Below are positions 50,081-58,981 of a DNA stretch of 64,000 bases, in pieces. The notes under the pieces were generated by a model. That model searched no databases and had not been told where the DNA came from. It saw nothing but the letters and a program-made list of their open reading frames with translations. The position numbers were made by a program, and so were the translations under genes. The number at the start of each line of letters is the position of its first letter. The first letter of the stretch is position 1. The DNA comes from Homoserinimonas sp044769865 (GTDB taxonomy: Bacteria; Actinomycetota; Actinomycetes; Actinomycetales; Microbacteriaceae), in NCBI RefSeq assembly GCF_044769865.1, contig NZ_JBIZWA010000001.1, positions 992,001 to 1,056,000 on the forward strand, given 5' to 3'.

Positions 50081-50935
50081 ATGAGCCCGCAGCATCCGGT
50101 CGCCCGCGTCGGCATCTCCGGCTGGCGCTATGTTCCGTGGCGCGGCGACTTCTACCCGAAGGGGCTCGCCCAGCGACGTGAGCTCGAGTACGCCTCGCGC
50201 CAGCTCGACACGATCGAGATCAACGGCTCCTTCTATTCGCTGCAGAAACCGCAGTACTACGAGGCGTGGCGCGACGAGACGCCCGAGGGCTTCGTCTTCG
50301 CGGTCAAGGGTGGGCGCTTCATCACGCACCTGCTGCGGCTCAAGGGCGCTGAAACCGCGCTCGCCAACTTCTTCGCCTCCGGCGTGCTCGCGCTCGGACC
50401 CAAGCTCGGGCCCTTCCTCTGGCAGCTGCCCGAGCGGGTCACTTTCGACGCCGAGGTGCTCGACGCCTTTCTCGCGCAACTGCCCAGGACGACGACGGAT
50501 GCCGCGGCGCTCGCCGCCCGCCACGACTCCCGCCTCGACGGCCGCGCGTGGCCGCATGACGAGTCCCGCGGCATCCATGACTCCGTGGCCGAGGCGCCCC
50601 TGCGGCACGCCCTCGAGGTGCGGAGCCACAGCTTCGACACCCCGGAGTTCTTCGAGATCCTGCGGCGGCACAACGTGGCATCCGTCGTCGCAGACACCGC
50701 CGGCAAGTGGCCGCAGCTGTGGGAGCAGACGGCCGACTTCGCCTACGTGCGCCTGCACGGCGAGAGTGAGCTCTACGTCTCGGGCTACGACGAGGCGTCA
50801 CTCGACCGCTGGGCTTCGCGGGTGTGCGGATGGCTCGGGGAGGGCCGCGACGTGTACGTCTACTTCGACAACGATGCGAAGGTGCGGGCGCCCTACGACG
50901 CGATGGCGCTCGCATCCCGTCTCGGTCGCGCATAA
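50081..50935 (+). CDS. DUF72 family protein
   Basis: 284 residues with the DUF72 (YecE-like TIM-barrel) pattern: RVGISGWRYVPWRGDFYPKGL at the N terminus, LDTIEINGSFYSLQ, VKGGRFITHLLRL, and YVYFDNDAK near the end. Its biochemical role is not established. ATG 50081 fits the family start. Confidence 0.85.
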   Translation: MSPQHPVARVGISGWRYVPWRGDFYPKGLAQRRELEYASRQLDTIEINGSFYSLQKPQYYEAWRDETPEGFVFAVKGGRFITHLLRLKGAETALANFFASGVLALGPKLGPFLWQLPERVTFDAEVLDAFLAQLPRTTTDAAALAARHDSRLDGRAWPHDESRGIHDSVAEAPLRHALEVRSHSFDTPEFFEILRRHNVASVVADTAGKWPQLWEQTADFAYVRLHGESELYVSGYDEASLDRWASRVCGWLGEGRDVYVYFDNDAKVRAPYDAMALASRLGRA

Positions 50936-50959
50936 AGGCGCGTATCCAGACCACCGACG

Positions 50960-51016
50960 CGAGAGTGGGCAAACGGTCACTGTGCGAGTCCCGGAAGAGC
51001 CATCTGCCCACTCTCG
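50960..51016. repeat. Intergenic palindrome, single copy
   Basis: Perfect 12-bp arms CGAGAGTGGGCA (50960-50971) and TGCCCACTCTCG (51005-51016) around 33 bases. It lies 25 bases after the DUF72 stop. It has the size and layout of the other long palindromes but a different sequence, and no T-tract. Confidence 0.75.
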
Positions 51017-51087
51017 ATTGAGGCTTCGCTGCTGACATCGCCGCCGCAGCGGCGTACCCTCGTCGCCATCGAGCAAGGGAGCACGAT

Positions 51088-51441
51088 ATGGCCGGAGAGG
51101 TGTCATTCATTGAACTCGGTGGGGAAGATCCCGAACGAGGACGCGCCTTCTACTCCGCCCTCTTCGGATGGCAATGGAATGAGGCGCCAAGCGGCGGAAC
51201 GAGCGCGGATGTCGGCGGTCTCCAGGTAGGCATCCACGGAGGCGACGCCAACGCCAGCCCCTACGTCTTCTTTCGCGTCGACGACATCGTGGAGGCGAGC
51301 GCCCGGGTGCGGGAACTCGGAGGCGAGGTGGACCCGACCGAGCTGGGTGGCACTGAGGAGTCGGTCGCCCGTTTCGGCAGGTTCGTGATGTGCCTCGACA
51401 GCCAGGGGTGCCGCTTCGGGCTGCACCAGCCACCCGCATAG
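51088..51441 (+). CDS. VOC-superfamily protein
   Basis: 117 residues with the glyoxalase/bleomycin-resistance fold: FIELGGEDPERGRAFYSALFGW at the N terminus and YVFFRVDDIVEASARVRELGG in the second half. The ligands of the usual metal site are only partly present (Glu in the first module, none clear at the end), so the function is open. It converges on the LysR gene, one base apart. Confidence 0.8.
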   Translation: MAGEVSFIELGGEDPERGRAFYSALFGWQWNEAPSGGTSADVGGLQVGIHGGDANASPYVFFRVDDIVEASARVRELGGEVDPTELGGTEESVARFGRFVMCLDSQGCRFGLHQPPA

Positions 51442-51442
51442 T

Positions 51443-52333
51443 TCACCCCGCGAGGGACTCGGCCGTGCGGGTGAGTGCGTCGCGCACCGCGACGATGCCG
51501 GGGCTGCGCACGGTCGCCTGCCGCGCCGAGGTGAAGATCGTGCGGTGCGGGTCGCCGTCGAGGGGGAGCAACGTCACCGATCGGGAACGTTCCGTCCACA
51601 CGAGGTCGGGCAGCAGGGCGACGGCGTTGCCCGACTCGATGAGGCGGATCTGCGCCTGGAGGTCCGCCGTCTCGAAGCGCACATCGGGTTCGAATCCGGC
51701 CTGGCGGCAGGCCTGTTCGGCCCAGTGACGTGAGGCCGCGCCGCGGGGTTCCATGACCCAGGCGGAGCTTGCGGCATCCGCTATCGAACGGATGGCTGAC
51801 GAGGGCGCGACCGCAAGCGAGATGGCGTCGCCCGTGAGGCGCACCCGGTCGAGTTCCGGATGCCGCGGGGCGGCGTGTCCCGGATACTGCTCCGCGATCA
51901 CGAGGTCGAAGTCGCGGGCCCACGTCTCGGTGAGCGCGGTCTCGGGTTCGCGCTGCGTCATCTCCACGCGCAACTGCGGATGCTCGCGGGCAAGGAGCGT
52001 GAGCGCGCGCGGCATGAGGGCCAGCGCCGCCGACTGGAACACCGCCAGCCGCACGACACCGGTCGCCGTCGTGAACGACTGGGCCAGCTCGGACTCGGCG
52101 AGCTCGAGTCGCTCGAGCACGGCCGTCGTGTGCTCGACGAGCAGCTCGGCCTGCGGCGTGAGGTGCACGCGCCGGCCGACCTTGCGCAGCAGTTCGACCC
52201 CGACTTCGCGCTCGAGTTGCGCGAGCTGCTGCGAGACGGAGGAGGGGCTCTGGTTGAGGGCGGATGCCACCTCCGCGAGTGTGCCGCGGATCGCGAGTTC
52301 ACGCAGCAGCCGCAGGCGTCTGACGTCGAGCAC
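51443..52333 (-). CDS. LysR-family regulator divergent from putA
   Basis: 296 residues: an N-terminal winged helix (LRLLRELAIRGTLAEVASALNQSPSSVSQQLAQLEREVG) and a sensor domain beginning LRLAVFQSAALALMPRAL-like. GTG start behind GGAGGG. It faces putA across 110 bases that hold a palindrome (52360-52375), so it is the natural candidate to control proline catabolism; the inducer is unknown. Confidence 0.85.
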   Translation of the reverse strand: MLDVRRLRLLRELAIRGTLAEVASALNQSPSSVSQQLAQLEREVGVELLRKVGRRVHLTPQAELLVEHTTAVLERLELAESELAQSFTTATGVVRLAVFQSAALALMPRALTLLAREHPQLRVEMTQREPETALTETWARDFDLVIAEQYPGHAAPRHPELDRVRLTGDAISLAVAPSSAIRSIADAASSAWVMEPRGAASRHWAEQACRQAGFEPDVRFETADLQAQIRLIESGNAVALLPDLVWTERSRSVTLLPLDGDPHRTIFTSARQATVRSPGIVAVRDALTRTAESLAG

Positions 52334-52359
52334 GAGCCCTCCAGATGATGAAGCAAAAG

Positions 52360-52375
52360 TTACGAATATCCGTAA
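52360..52375. promoter_or_regulatory. Candidate LysR operator between lysR-type gene and putA
   Basis: TTACG-AATATC-CGTAA, a 16-bp inverted repeat rich in A+T in the middle of the divergent gap. LysR regulators usually bind such T-N11-A-like palindromes upstream of the genes they control. Confidence 0.55.
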
Positions 52376-52443
52376 GAAAAGATCGCTTTACCTTACTGAA
52401 TCTCCGGCCGATACTGAACGGCAAGGCCCCCGAGAGAGACAGG

Positions 52444-55400
52444 ATGATCGTGACCATCAGCCAGACGCCCGTGATCCCCGAAATCGACCCCGCGCTCACG
52501 GACGAGGTGACGGCCCTCGTGCGCAAGTGGTTGGCCGAGGCATCCGAGATCCCGGTCGACGCCTCCGCCCAGCAGCTTGCCGGCGTGCTGCGCGACCCCA
52601 ATGGCCTCGAGTTCACGGTCGGCTTCGTCGACGGCGTCGTGCGCCCCGACGACCTCGGGGTGGCCGCGCGGAACCTCAGTGCCGTCGCGCCCAAGGTGCC
52701 CGACTTCCTGCCCTGGTACATGCGCGGCGCCGTGCGGCTCGGCGGCATCATGGCGCCCCTGCTCCCCGGCGTCGTCGTGCCGATCGCGCGCGGGGTGCTG
52801 CGCCGCATGGTCGGCCACCTCATCATCGACGCCAGCGATTCCCGGCTCGGCGGGGCCATCGCCAAGATCCGCCGGCCGGGCATCCGCCTCAACATGAACC
52901 TGCTGGGTGAATACGTGCTCGGCGAGCGCGAGGCGAAGCGGCGACTCGATGGCACGCGCAAGCTCCTCGTCCGCGACGACGTCGACTACGTCTCAATCAA
53001 GGTCTCGTCGACGACCGCGCCGCACAACCCTTGGGCCTTCGACGAGGCGGTCGAGCACGTCGTCGAGAAGCTCACCCCGCTCTATCGGCTGGCCGCGAAG
53101 GCCACCAGCCCCAAGTTCATCAACCTCGACATGGAGGAGTACAAGGATCTCGACATGACGGTCGCGGTCTTCCAACGCATCCTCGACGACCCGAAGCTGT
53201 TGCACCTCGAGGCGGGCATCGTGCTGCAGGCCTACCTGCCGGATGCGATGGATGCCATGATCCGCCTGCAGGAGTGGTCGGCGGCCCGGCGCGCTCGCGG
53301 GGGCGCCGCGATCAAGGTGCGGGTCGTCAAGGGCGCGAACCTGCCCATGGAGCGGGTCGAGGCATCCCTCCACGGCTGGCCGCTCGCGACCTGGGGCAGC
53401 AAGCAGGAGAGCGACACCAACTACAAGCGCGTCATCAACTACGCCCTCCACCCCGACCGCATCGACAACGTGCGCATCGGCGTTGCGGGACACAACCTCT
53501 TCGACCTCGCGTTCTCGTGGCTGCTTGCGAAGCGCCGCGGGCTCGAGCGCGGCATCGAGTTCGAGATGCTGCTCGGCATGGCGCAGGGCCAGGCCGAGGC
53601 GGTGCGCCGCGACGTCGGCGGACTCCTCCTCTACACGCCGGTCGTGCATCCGAAGGAGTTCGACGTGGCGATCGCCTACCTGATCCGCCGCTTGGAGGAG
53701 GGTGCGAGCCAGGAGAACTTCATGTCGGCCGTGTTCGAGCTCGCCGACAGCGAGGAGCTGTTCGAGCGGGAGCGGCAGCGCTTCCTCGCGTCGCTCGCCA
53801 AGCTCGACGACACGGTGCCGCTGCCGAACCGACGGCAGGACCGCCGTGAGACCCCCGCCCTTTCACAACTCAGGAGTGACCTTTCACAATTCAGGAGTCC
53901 TGAATTGGGAAAGCCAAGTCCTGAATTGGGTGGGCCAACTCCTGAATTGGGAAAGGGGTTCGAGAACACCCCCGACACCGACTCCTCGCTCGCGGGCAAT
54001 CGCGAGTGGGGCCGGGCCATCCTGTCGCGTGTGCCCACGAGCACGCTCGGCAACGCGACGGTCGAGGCCAACACGCTGACGACGACGGATGCTGTGGCCC
54101 AGGCGATCTCGACGGCACGCGAGCACGGCGCGGCCTGGGGTGCGATGAGTGGCGCGCAGCGGGCCGAGATTCTCCACCGTGCCGCCCTCGCGCTGGAATC
54201 CCGCCGCGCCGACCTCATGGAGGTCATGGCATCGGAGGCGGGCAAGACGCTCGACCAGTCCGACCCCGAGGTCTCTGAGGCGATTGACTTCGCGAACTAT
54301 TACGGCGAGCTGGCGCGTGAGCTCGACGACGTCGACGGTGCCGTCTTCACCGCGACGCGCCTGACCGTGGTGACGCCGCCCTGGAACTTCCCCGTCGCGA
54401 TCCCGGCCGGCTCGACCCTCGCGGCGCTCGCCGCGGGTTCCGCCGTCATCATCAAGCCCGCGCGCCAGGCGCGTCGCTCTGGCGCCGTCATGGTCGAGGC
54501 GCTGTGGGAGGCTGGGGTGCCGCGTGAGGTGCTGCAGTACGTGCAGCTCGACGGCTCGGGCCTGGGCCAGCAGCTCGTCGCCGATGAGCGGGTCGATCGC
54601 GTCATCCTGACGGGTGGCTACGAGACGGCGGAACTCTTCCGTTCCTTCCGCAACGACCTGCCGCTGCTTGCCGAGACGAGCGGCAAGAACGCGATCATCG
54701 TGACCCCGAGTGCCGACCTCGACCTCGCGGCGAAGGATGTCGCGTACTCGGCCTTCGGCCACGCCGGCCAGAAGTGCTCTGCGGCATCCCTCGTGATCCT
54801 CGTCGGCTCGGTCGCGAAGTCGCGGCGCTTCCACGACCAGCTGCTCGACGCCGTGCGCTCGCTGCAGGTCGGCTACCCGGAGGAGGCGACTCCGCGCATG
54901 GGCCCCATCATCGTGCCAGCCAAGGACAAGCTGCTCGAGGGGCTCACGGTGCTGCAGCCAGGCGAGCGCTGGGTCGTGAAGCCCAAGCAGCTCGATGACA
55001 GCGGGCGGCTGTGGAGCCCGGGGGTGCGGGCGGGGGTCAAGCGCGGCTCCTACTTCCACATGACGGAGTTCTTCGGCCCCATCCTTGGCGTCATGACCGC
55101 CGCGACCCTCGAGGAGGCGATCGAGATCCAGAACGAGGTCGAATACGGCCTCACGGCGGGTCTCCACTCGCTCGACCGTGCGGAGCTGGCACTCTGGCTC
55201 GACCGCGTTCAGGCCGGCAACCTCTACGTCAACCGCGGCATCACCGGCGCGATCGTGCGCCGCCAGCCCTTCGGCGGCTGGAAGAAGTCGGCCGTCGGTG
55301 CCGGCACGAAGGCGGGCGGCCCCAACTACCTGATCGGCCTCGGCAGCTGGGCGCCAAGGCCCGCGACAGCGGATGCCGCCCCCACCGCCGCCGCGAGCTC

Positions 55401-55953
55401 CCTGCTCGACGCGGCCGGGCTCGAGCATGCGGAGGTGCTGCGTCGCGCCTTCGCGAGTGACTCCGCCGCCTGGAGCAGCGAGTTCGGTGTCGCGAAGGAT
55501 GTCTCCGGCCTCCTGGCCGAGCGCAACGTCTTCCGCTACTGCCCCACCTCCGTCACGGTGCGTCTCGCGGAGGCGGGATCGCTCACCGACCTGCTTCGCG
55601 TCATCGGCGCTGGCCTCACGGCCGGCGCGCCCTTCTCGGTCTCGTCGGCTGTCGCACTGCCCAAACCCGTCGCATCCGTGCTGGCCGATCGCGGCGTCAC
55701 GGTGACGGTGCAGACGGATGCCGCGTGGCTCGCCTCACTCGCGGGTGTCGAGGGTCGTCGCATCCGCCTGGTCGGAGCCCCCGCGTCATCCGTCGCCGCG
55801 GCCACCGATGGGCGCCCCGACATTGCCGTGTACGCGGAACCGGTCACGGAGTCGGGCCGCATCGAGCTGCTGCCGTTTGTGCAGGAGCAGGCGGTGAGCA
55901 TCACGGCGCACCGCTTCGGCACGCCGAGCAGCTTCTCGCGCGACGTGATCTGA
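52444..55953 (+). CDS. putA: Bifunctional proline dehydrogenase / glutamate semialdehyde dehydrogenase PutA
   Basis: 1169 residues that turn proline to glutamate in two steps. The FAD-dependent PRODH domain (about 60-460) holds VDYVSIKVSSTTAP, GAAIKVRVVKGAN and ATWGSKQESDTNYKRV. The NAD-dependent aldehyde dehydrogenase domain (about 540-1000) holds VTPPWNFPVAIPAGS, LAETSGKNAIIV and the nucleophile Cys778 in GHAGQKCSA. A C-terminal part of 150 residues follows. Residues 473-505 between the domains are coded by repeat array R4 and read as seven-residue repeats of the PELGKPS type. No DNA-binding ribbon-helix-helix is present. ATG 52444 was chosen for the domain start. Confidence 0.93.
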   Translation: MIVTISQTPVIPEIDPALTDEVTALVRKWLAEASEIPVDASAQQLAGVLRDPNGLEFTVGFVDGVVRPDDLGVAARNLSAVAPKVPDFLPWYMRGAVRLGGIMAPLLPGVVVPIARGVLRRMVGHLIIDASDSRLGGAIAKIRRPGIRLNMNLLGEYVLGEREAKRRLDGTRKLLVRDDVDYVSIKVSSTTAPHNPWAFDEAVEHVVEKLTPLYRLAAKATSPKFINLDMEEYKDLDMTVAVFQRILDDPKLLHLEAGIVLQAYLPDAMDAMIRLQEWSAARRARGGAAIKVRVVKGANLPMERVEASLHGWPLATWGSKQESDTNYKRVINYALHPDRIDNVRIGVAGHNLFDLAFSWLLAKRRGLERGIEFEMLLGMAQGQAEAVRRDVGGLLLYTPVVHPKEFDVAIAYLIRRLEEGASQENFMSAVFELADSEELFERERQRFLASLAKLDDTVPLPNRRQDRRETPALSQLRSDLSQFRSPELGKPSPELGGPTPELGKGFENTPDTDSSLAGNREWGRAILSRVPTSTLGNATVEANTLTTTDAVAQAISTAREHGAAWGAMSGAQRAEILHRAALALESRRADLMEVMASEAGKTLDQSDPEVSEAIDFANYYGELARELDDVDGAVFTATRLTVVTPPWNFPVAIPAGSTLAALAAGSAVIIKPARQARRSGAVMVEALWEAGVPREVLQYVQLDGSGLGQQLVADERVDRVILTGGYETAELFRSFRNDLPLLAETSGKNAIIVTPSADLDLAAKDVAYSAFGHAGQKCSAASLVILVGSVAKSRRFHDQLLDAVRSLQVGYPEEATPRMGPIIVPAKDKLLEGLTVLQPGERWVVKPKQLDDSGRLWSPGVRAGVKRGSYFHMTEFFGPILGVMTAATLEEAIEIQNEVEYGLTAGLHSLDRAELALWLDRVQAGNLYVNRGITGAIVRRQPFGGWKKSAVGAGTKAGGPNYLIGLGSWAPRPATADAAPTAAASSLLDAAGLEHAEVLRRAFASDSAAWSSEFGVAKDVSGLLAERNVFRYCPTSVTVRLAEAGSLTDLLRVIGAGLTAGAPFSVSSAVALPKPVASVLADRGVTVTVQTDAAWLASLAGVEGRRIRLVGAPASSVAAATDGRPDIAVYAEPVTESGRIELLPFVQEQAVSITAHRFGTPSSFSRDVI
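53859..53957. repeat. 21-bp-period repeat array R4, inside putA
   Basis: Two left-facing units (CAGGAG words at 53871 and 53892) and three right-facing units (CCTGAATT words at 53899, 53920, 53941), each series with a strict 21-base step. The array is in frame with putA because 21 is a multiple of three. It codes SQLRSD-LSQFRS followed by PELGKPS, PELGGPT, PELGKGF. Confidence 0.92.
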
Positions 55954-55976
55954 GTGTCGGTGCTAGCGTGTGGGCC

Positions 55977-56366
55977 GTGATCGACGGACACTCGCCCCAG
56001 CACCCCGAGCCCGCTTCGGCCGGCGACTTCGCGTTTGTCGCGGGGCGGCGCAACAGCGCACCGCTCGCGACGGCGGCGCTGACCGTCGCGCTCGTGATCC
56101 CCGTGCTGAGGCTCGTGTTCACCGCGATCTCGGCGTCGGTGCTGGCTGCCCGCGACTTTCCCATGGTCTCCGTCGTCGCGGTCGTCGAGGGCATCGTCGT
56201 GTTCCTGCTGGCGGTCGCCGCGCTCGTGCTGGGCGCCATCGTGCTCGCCCGCCGTCGCAATGGCCGCGCGAGGGCGGGTGCCGCGATCGGCATCGCGGCC
56301 GTCGCGCTCTGGAACATCGTCGTCGGCCTCATCAACGGCGCGCTGCTGGAGGCCTTCCTCGGCTGA
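55977..56366 (+). CDS. Small membrane protein
   Basis: 129 residues starting with GTG 55977, with three hydrophobic segments (AALTVALVIPVLRLVFTAIS, VVAVVEGIVVFLLAVAALVLGAIVLARR and IGIAAVALWNIVVGLI). It resembles the DUF4190-like class of small actinobacterial membrane proteins in size and layout, but I cannot assign a family firmly. Downstream of putA by 23 bases. Confidence 0.65.
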   Translation: MIDGHSPQHPEPASAGDFAFVAGRRNSAPLATAALTVALVIPVLRLVFTAISASVLAARDFPMVSVVAVVEGIVVFLLAVAALVLGAIVLARRRNGRARAGAAIGIAAVALWNIVVGLINGALLEAFLG

Positions 56367-56412
56367 CGGTCAGCGCTGGAACGTCGCGGCTGCCCGCTGT
56401 TAGCGTTGCCGG

Positions 56413-56856
56413 GTGAGACTCTGGTCGGTGCATCCGCGGTTCCTCGACCGGCAGGCCCTCGTCGCGTGCTGGCGGGAGGGGCTCCTCGCCCAGGCCGTCA
56501 TCGGCAAGACGAGCGGCGGATACTCGCAGCATCCGCAACTCAGCCGGTTCCGTGCGACGCCCGAGCCGCTCGCGAGCCTGGGTGCCTTCCTCGCGGGGGT
56601 TGTCGACGAAGCGGATGCCCGGGGCTACCGTTTCGCCCGCGACAAGATCCTCAGGCATCCGAGCGGCGCTGTGCCGACACTCGACCTCACGGCGGGCCAG
56701 CTCGACTACGAATGGCGCCACCTCATGGCGAAGCTGGAGTCGCGGAGCCCCGACCGGGCCGCCGCCTTCGCCGGGGCGGCGCCGGAGCCGCATCCGGTCT
56801 TCACGGTCGTGCCGGGCCCCATCGAGCCGTGGGAGCGCGTCACGGCGCCGGAGTGA
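56413..56856 (+). CDS. Pyrimidine dimer DNA glycosylase (Pyr_excise family)
   Basis: 147 residues related to T4 endonuclease V: VRLWSVHPRFLDRQALVACWREGLLAQAV at the N terminus, TSGGYSQHPQLSRF, and LDYEWRHLMAKL toward the C terminus. It would excise UV dimers or related lesions. Starts with GTG at 56413. Its 3' end overlaps the convergent protease gene by 17 bases. Confidence 0.82.
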   Translation: MRLWSVHPRFLDRQALVACWREGLLAQAVIGKTSGGYSQHPQLSRFRATPEPLASLGAFLAGVVDEADARGYRFARDKILRHPSGAVPTLDLTAGQLDYEWRHLMAKLESRSPDRAAAFAGAAPEPHPVFTVVPGPIEPWERVTAPE

Positions 56857-57760
56857 CCTCGAGCTTCTCCTGGCGCACCGGCCACTTACGGAGCGCGACG
56901 AGTGCGACGATCGCGATCGCCATGACGATCCACCCCGGGTAGCCGAGCAGCGAGCCCGTGAGGTTGTCGTAGGACGAGCCGGCCGCGAGCAGGAGCACGG
57001 GCAGCCCGGCCGCGCCGTTGATGAAGCCGTGCGCGATGCCGGCCGTCCAGACGGTGCCGGAGCGGAGCGTGAGCCAGCCGAGGAGCACCGAGACGAGCGT
57101 CGTGAAGACGACCATGAGCAGGAGTGCCACGAACGGGTTCTGGCCGGGATAGTTGTAGCCGAGCAGCACGACGGGGGCGTGCCAGAGCCCCCACACGACG
57201 CCGGTGATGAGCACGGCGGGCCACTGGCCGAGCGGGAGCAGGCGTGCCTGCAGGAAGCCGCGCCATCCGATCTCCTCGCCCATCGCGGGGATGGCGTTGA
57301 CGATCGGGATGAAGAGCAGCGTCACGAGCTGTGTGATGACGATCGCCTGCACTGGCACGCCGAGGTCCATCCCGCCGAGCGCGCCCTGGAGGGTGAGGGC
57401 GAAGCCGCTGAACTCAACGAGGTCGAGGCGGATCCAGCCGAAGGCGGCCGCGACGGCCGTCGCCGCGACGACGAAGACGATGGGCCCGAGCCAGGCGAGC
57501 AGGATGTAGCCCCACCAGTTGCGGAAGCGGCGACGGGGCCGCAGGGTCGTCTCGCGAAGGAAGCCCTCCGGCGAGCGGGCCACCCTGTGGGCGATGATGG
57601 CCGCGATCGCGGGCATGAACATCATCGCGACAAGCACGAGTGTCGCGAAAGGGGAGGCGAGCCCGTCGGGCGAGAACCAGAGTGGCAGGGCGACGAGCCA
57701 GGCGCCCACGAAGGCGATGGCGAGGAAGACGGCGACTCCGCGCCGGTCGGTGTGCGACAT
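56840..57760 (-). CDS. CPBP-family intramembrane metalloprotease
   Basis: 306 residues, about eight membrane helices. The CPBP (Abi/CAAX protease) motifs are seen: EEIGWRGFLQ with the Glu pair and Arg, a His-containing helix GVVWGLWHAPVVLL, and a later His in WTAGIAHGFINGAAG. Family members cleave prenylated or small membrane peptides and sometimes confer bacteriocin immunity; the target here is unknown. Confidence 0.87.
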   Translation of the reverse strand: MSHTDRRGVAVFLAIAFVGAWLVALPLWFSPDGLASPFATLVLVAMMFMPAIAAIIAHRVARSPEGFLRETTLRPRRRFRNWWGYILLAWLGPIVFVVAATAVAAAFGWIRLDLVEFSGFALTLQGALGGMDLGVPVQAIVITQLVTLLFIPIVNAIPAMGEEIGWRGFLQARLLPLGQWPAVLITGVVWGLWHAPVVLLGYNYPGQNPFVALLLMVVFTTLVSVLLGWLTLRSGTVWTAGIAHGFINGAAGLPVLLLAAGSSYDNLTGSLLGYPGWIVMAIAIVALVALRKWPVRQEKLEVTPAP

Positions 57761-57828
57761 ACGAATGCTCCTTGGTCGGATGCGGCCTGAATGAGGCTAC
57801 AGGGCAGCGGTCAGCGCGGCGGGGACCC

Positions 57829-58938
57829 TCAGCGACACCCGCGTGACAGCTCGATCAACTCCTCTGAGGGCCTACCGTAGAGCGACTCGCCGTTGCCCTC
57901 CCGCTCGTAGCCCAGGCCGATGGCCCATGCCGTCGCGAACACCTCCGGCTGGCTGTCGAACCCATCGACGAAGAGCGCCATGCACTTGCTCGTGATTGAG
58001 TGCCCGACCTCGTGCGCGACGAGGGATGCGACCGAGGGGTTGCTGTGCCACTGGGCGGCGACGCTGTCGCTCAGGGTGATGGTCGAGTAACCCCCATGAC
58101 CGGTGTTCCACGTGGCGGTGCCGCCGTAACTGCCGTTCGCGCCGTAGCCGTTGACGACGGGAGCCCAGTCGAAGTCGAGCATGACCCCGCCCGCGATCGA
58201 TCGGGCGAAGGCCTCGACCTCCGCGCGGGCCTGGTACAGGGCGCCCGCCTTCTCCGCCTCCTCCGCGGCGTGCGACGCGGCGAGGATCGCGACGACGCTG
58301 GCGTAGGTCGAGACCTCGGCCGGGGCATCCGGACCCCAGCGCGCCTCGCGAAGCGATGCGGTGACCTCGCGGTGGGCGATGCGCGCCAGGTTCGCTGCCG
58401 ATGCGAACCGCGCCTCGACGGATGCCGCGGCCTCCGGCAGTGCCGCCATGTACGCCTCACCGGCCGCCGTTGCCTCACCCGTCGCGGCCTCGAGTTCCGC
58501 CGCGCTCCTGCGCACCTCGGCCGCCCCCTCTCGGAACCCTTCCGCGTGCTCGCGCAGTTCCTCCGTCCCGGAGTCGGGCACCGTTGACGGCACCGGGACC
58601 GCGATCTGGTCGTCGCCTTCAAGCTGAAGCGTGAGGGCTTGAACCGCATCGCTCAGCGCGACAAGCGCATCCGGATCACCGTGCTGACCGTCGGCGGCCG
58701 CCAGCACGGCGTCCGCAAGCGACCGTGTCTCGTCTGCACGCTGCCACACCGTTTCGAGCGCAGCCGAGGCATCCCGAACCTCACCGGCGGCCGCCGTGTA
58801 ATCGGCGCGGGCCGCCTCGAGTTGCTGCTGCGCCCACAGCAACGGGATCGCGATCGCCACCGCCGCGATGAGCGCCACCACGGCGAGCCAGATCGCCACG
58901 CGCCACCGTGGGCGAGCGACGGGTGGTTCGGCGGTCAT
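57829..58938 (-). CDS. Membrane-anchored protein with an HExxH motif
   Basis: 369 residues. One membrane helix near the N terminus (VAIWLAVVALIAAVAIAIPLL) is followed by a 180-residue helical, Ala/Glu-rich region likely to be a coiled coil. A compact C-terminal domain carries LVAHEVGHSIT (His309, Glu310, His313), a zinc-metalloprotease signature, and Cys residues before and after it. The catalytic domain should be outside the cell. The family was not recognised further. Similarity to actinobacterial putative peptidases is my guess from the motif. Confidence 0.7.
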   Translation of the reverse strand: MTAEPPVARPRWRVAIWLAVVALIAAVAIAIPLLWAQQQLEAARADYTAAAGEVRDASAALETVWQRADETRSLADAVLAAADGQHGDPDALVALSDAVQALTLQLEGDDQIAVPVPSTVPDSGTEELREHAEGFREGAAEVRRSAAELEAATGEATAAGEAYMAALPEAAASVEARFASAANLARIAHREVTASLREARWGPDAPAEVSTYASVVAILAASHAAEEAEKAGALYQARAEVEAFARSIAGGVMLDFDWAPVVNGYGANGSYGGTATWNTGHGGYSTITLSDSVAAQWHSNPSVASLVAHEVGHSITSKCMALFVDGFDSQPEVFATAWAIGLGYEREGNGESLYGRPSEELIELSRGCR

Positions 58939-58981
58939 GCCAGCACAGTATGCCGCGAGCCGCCGACACTCGGCTGGCGCG

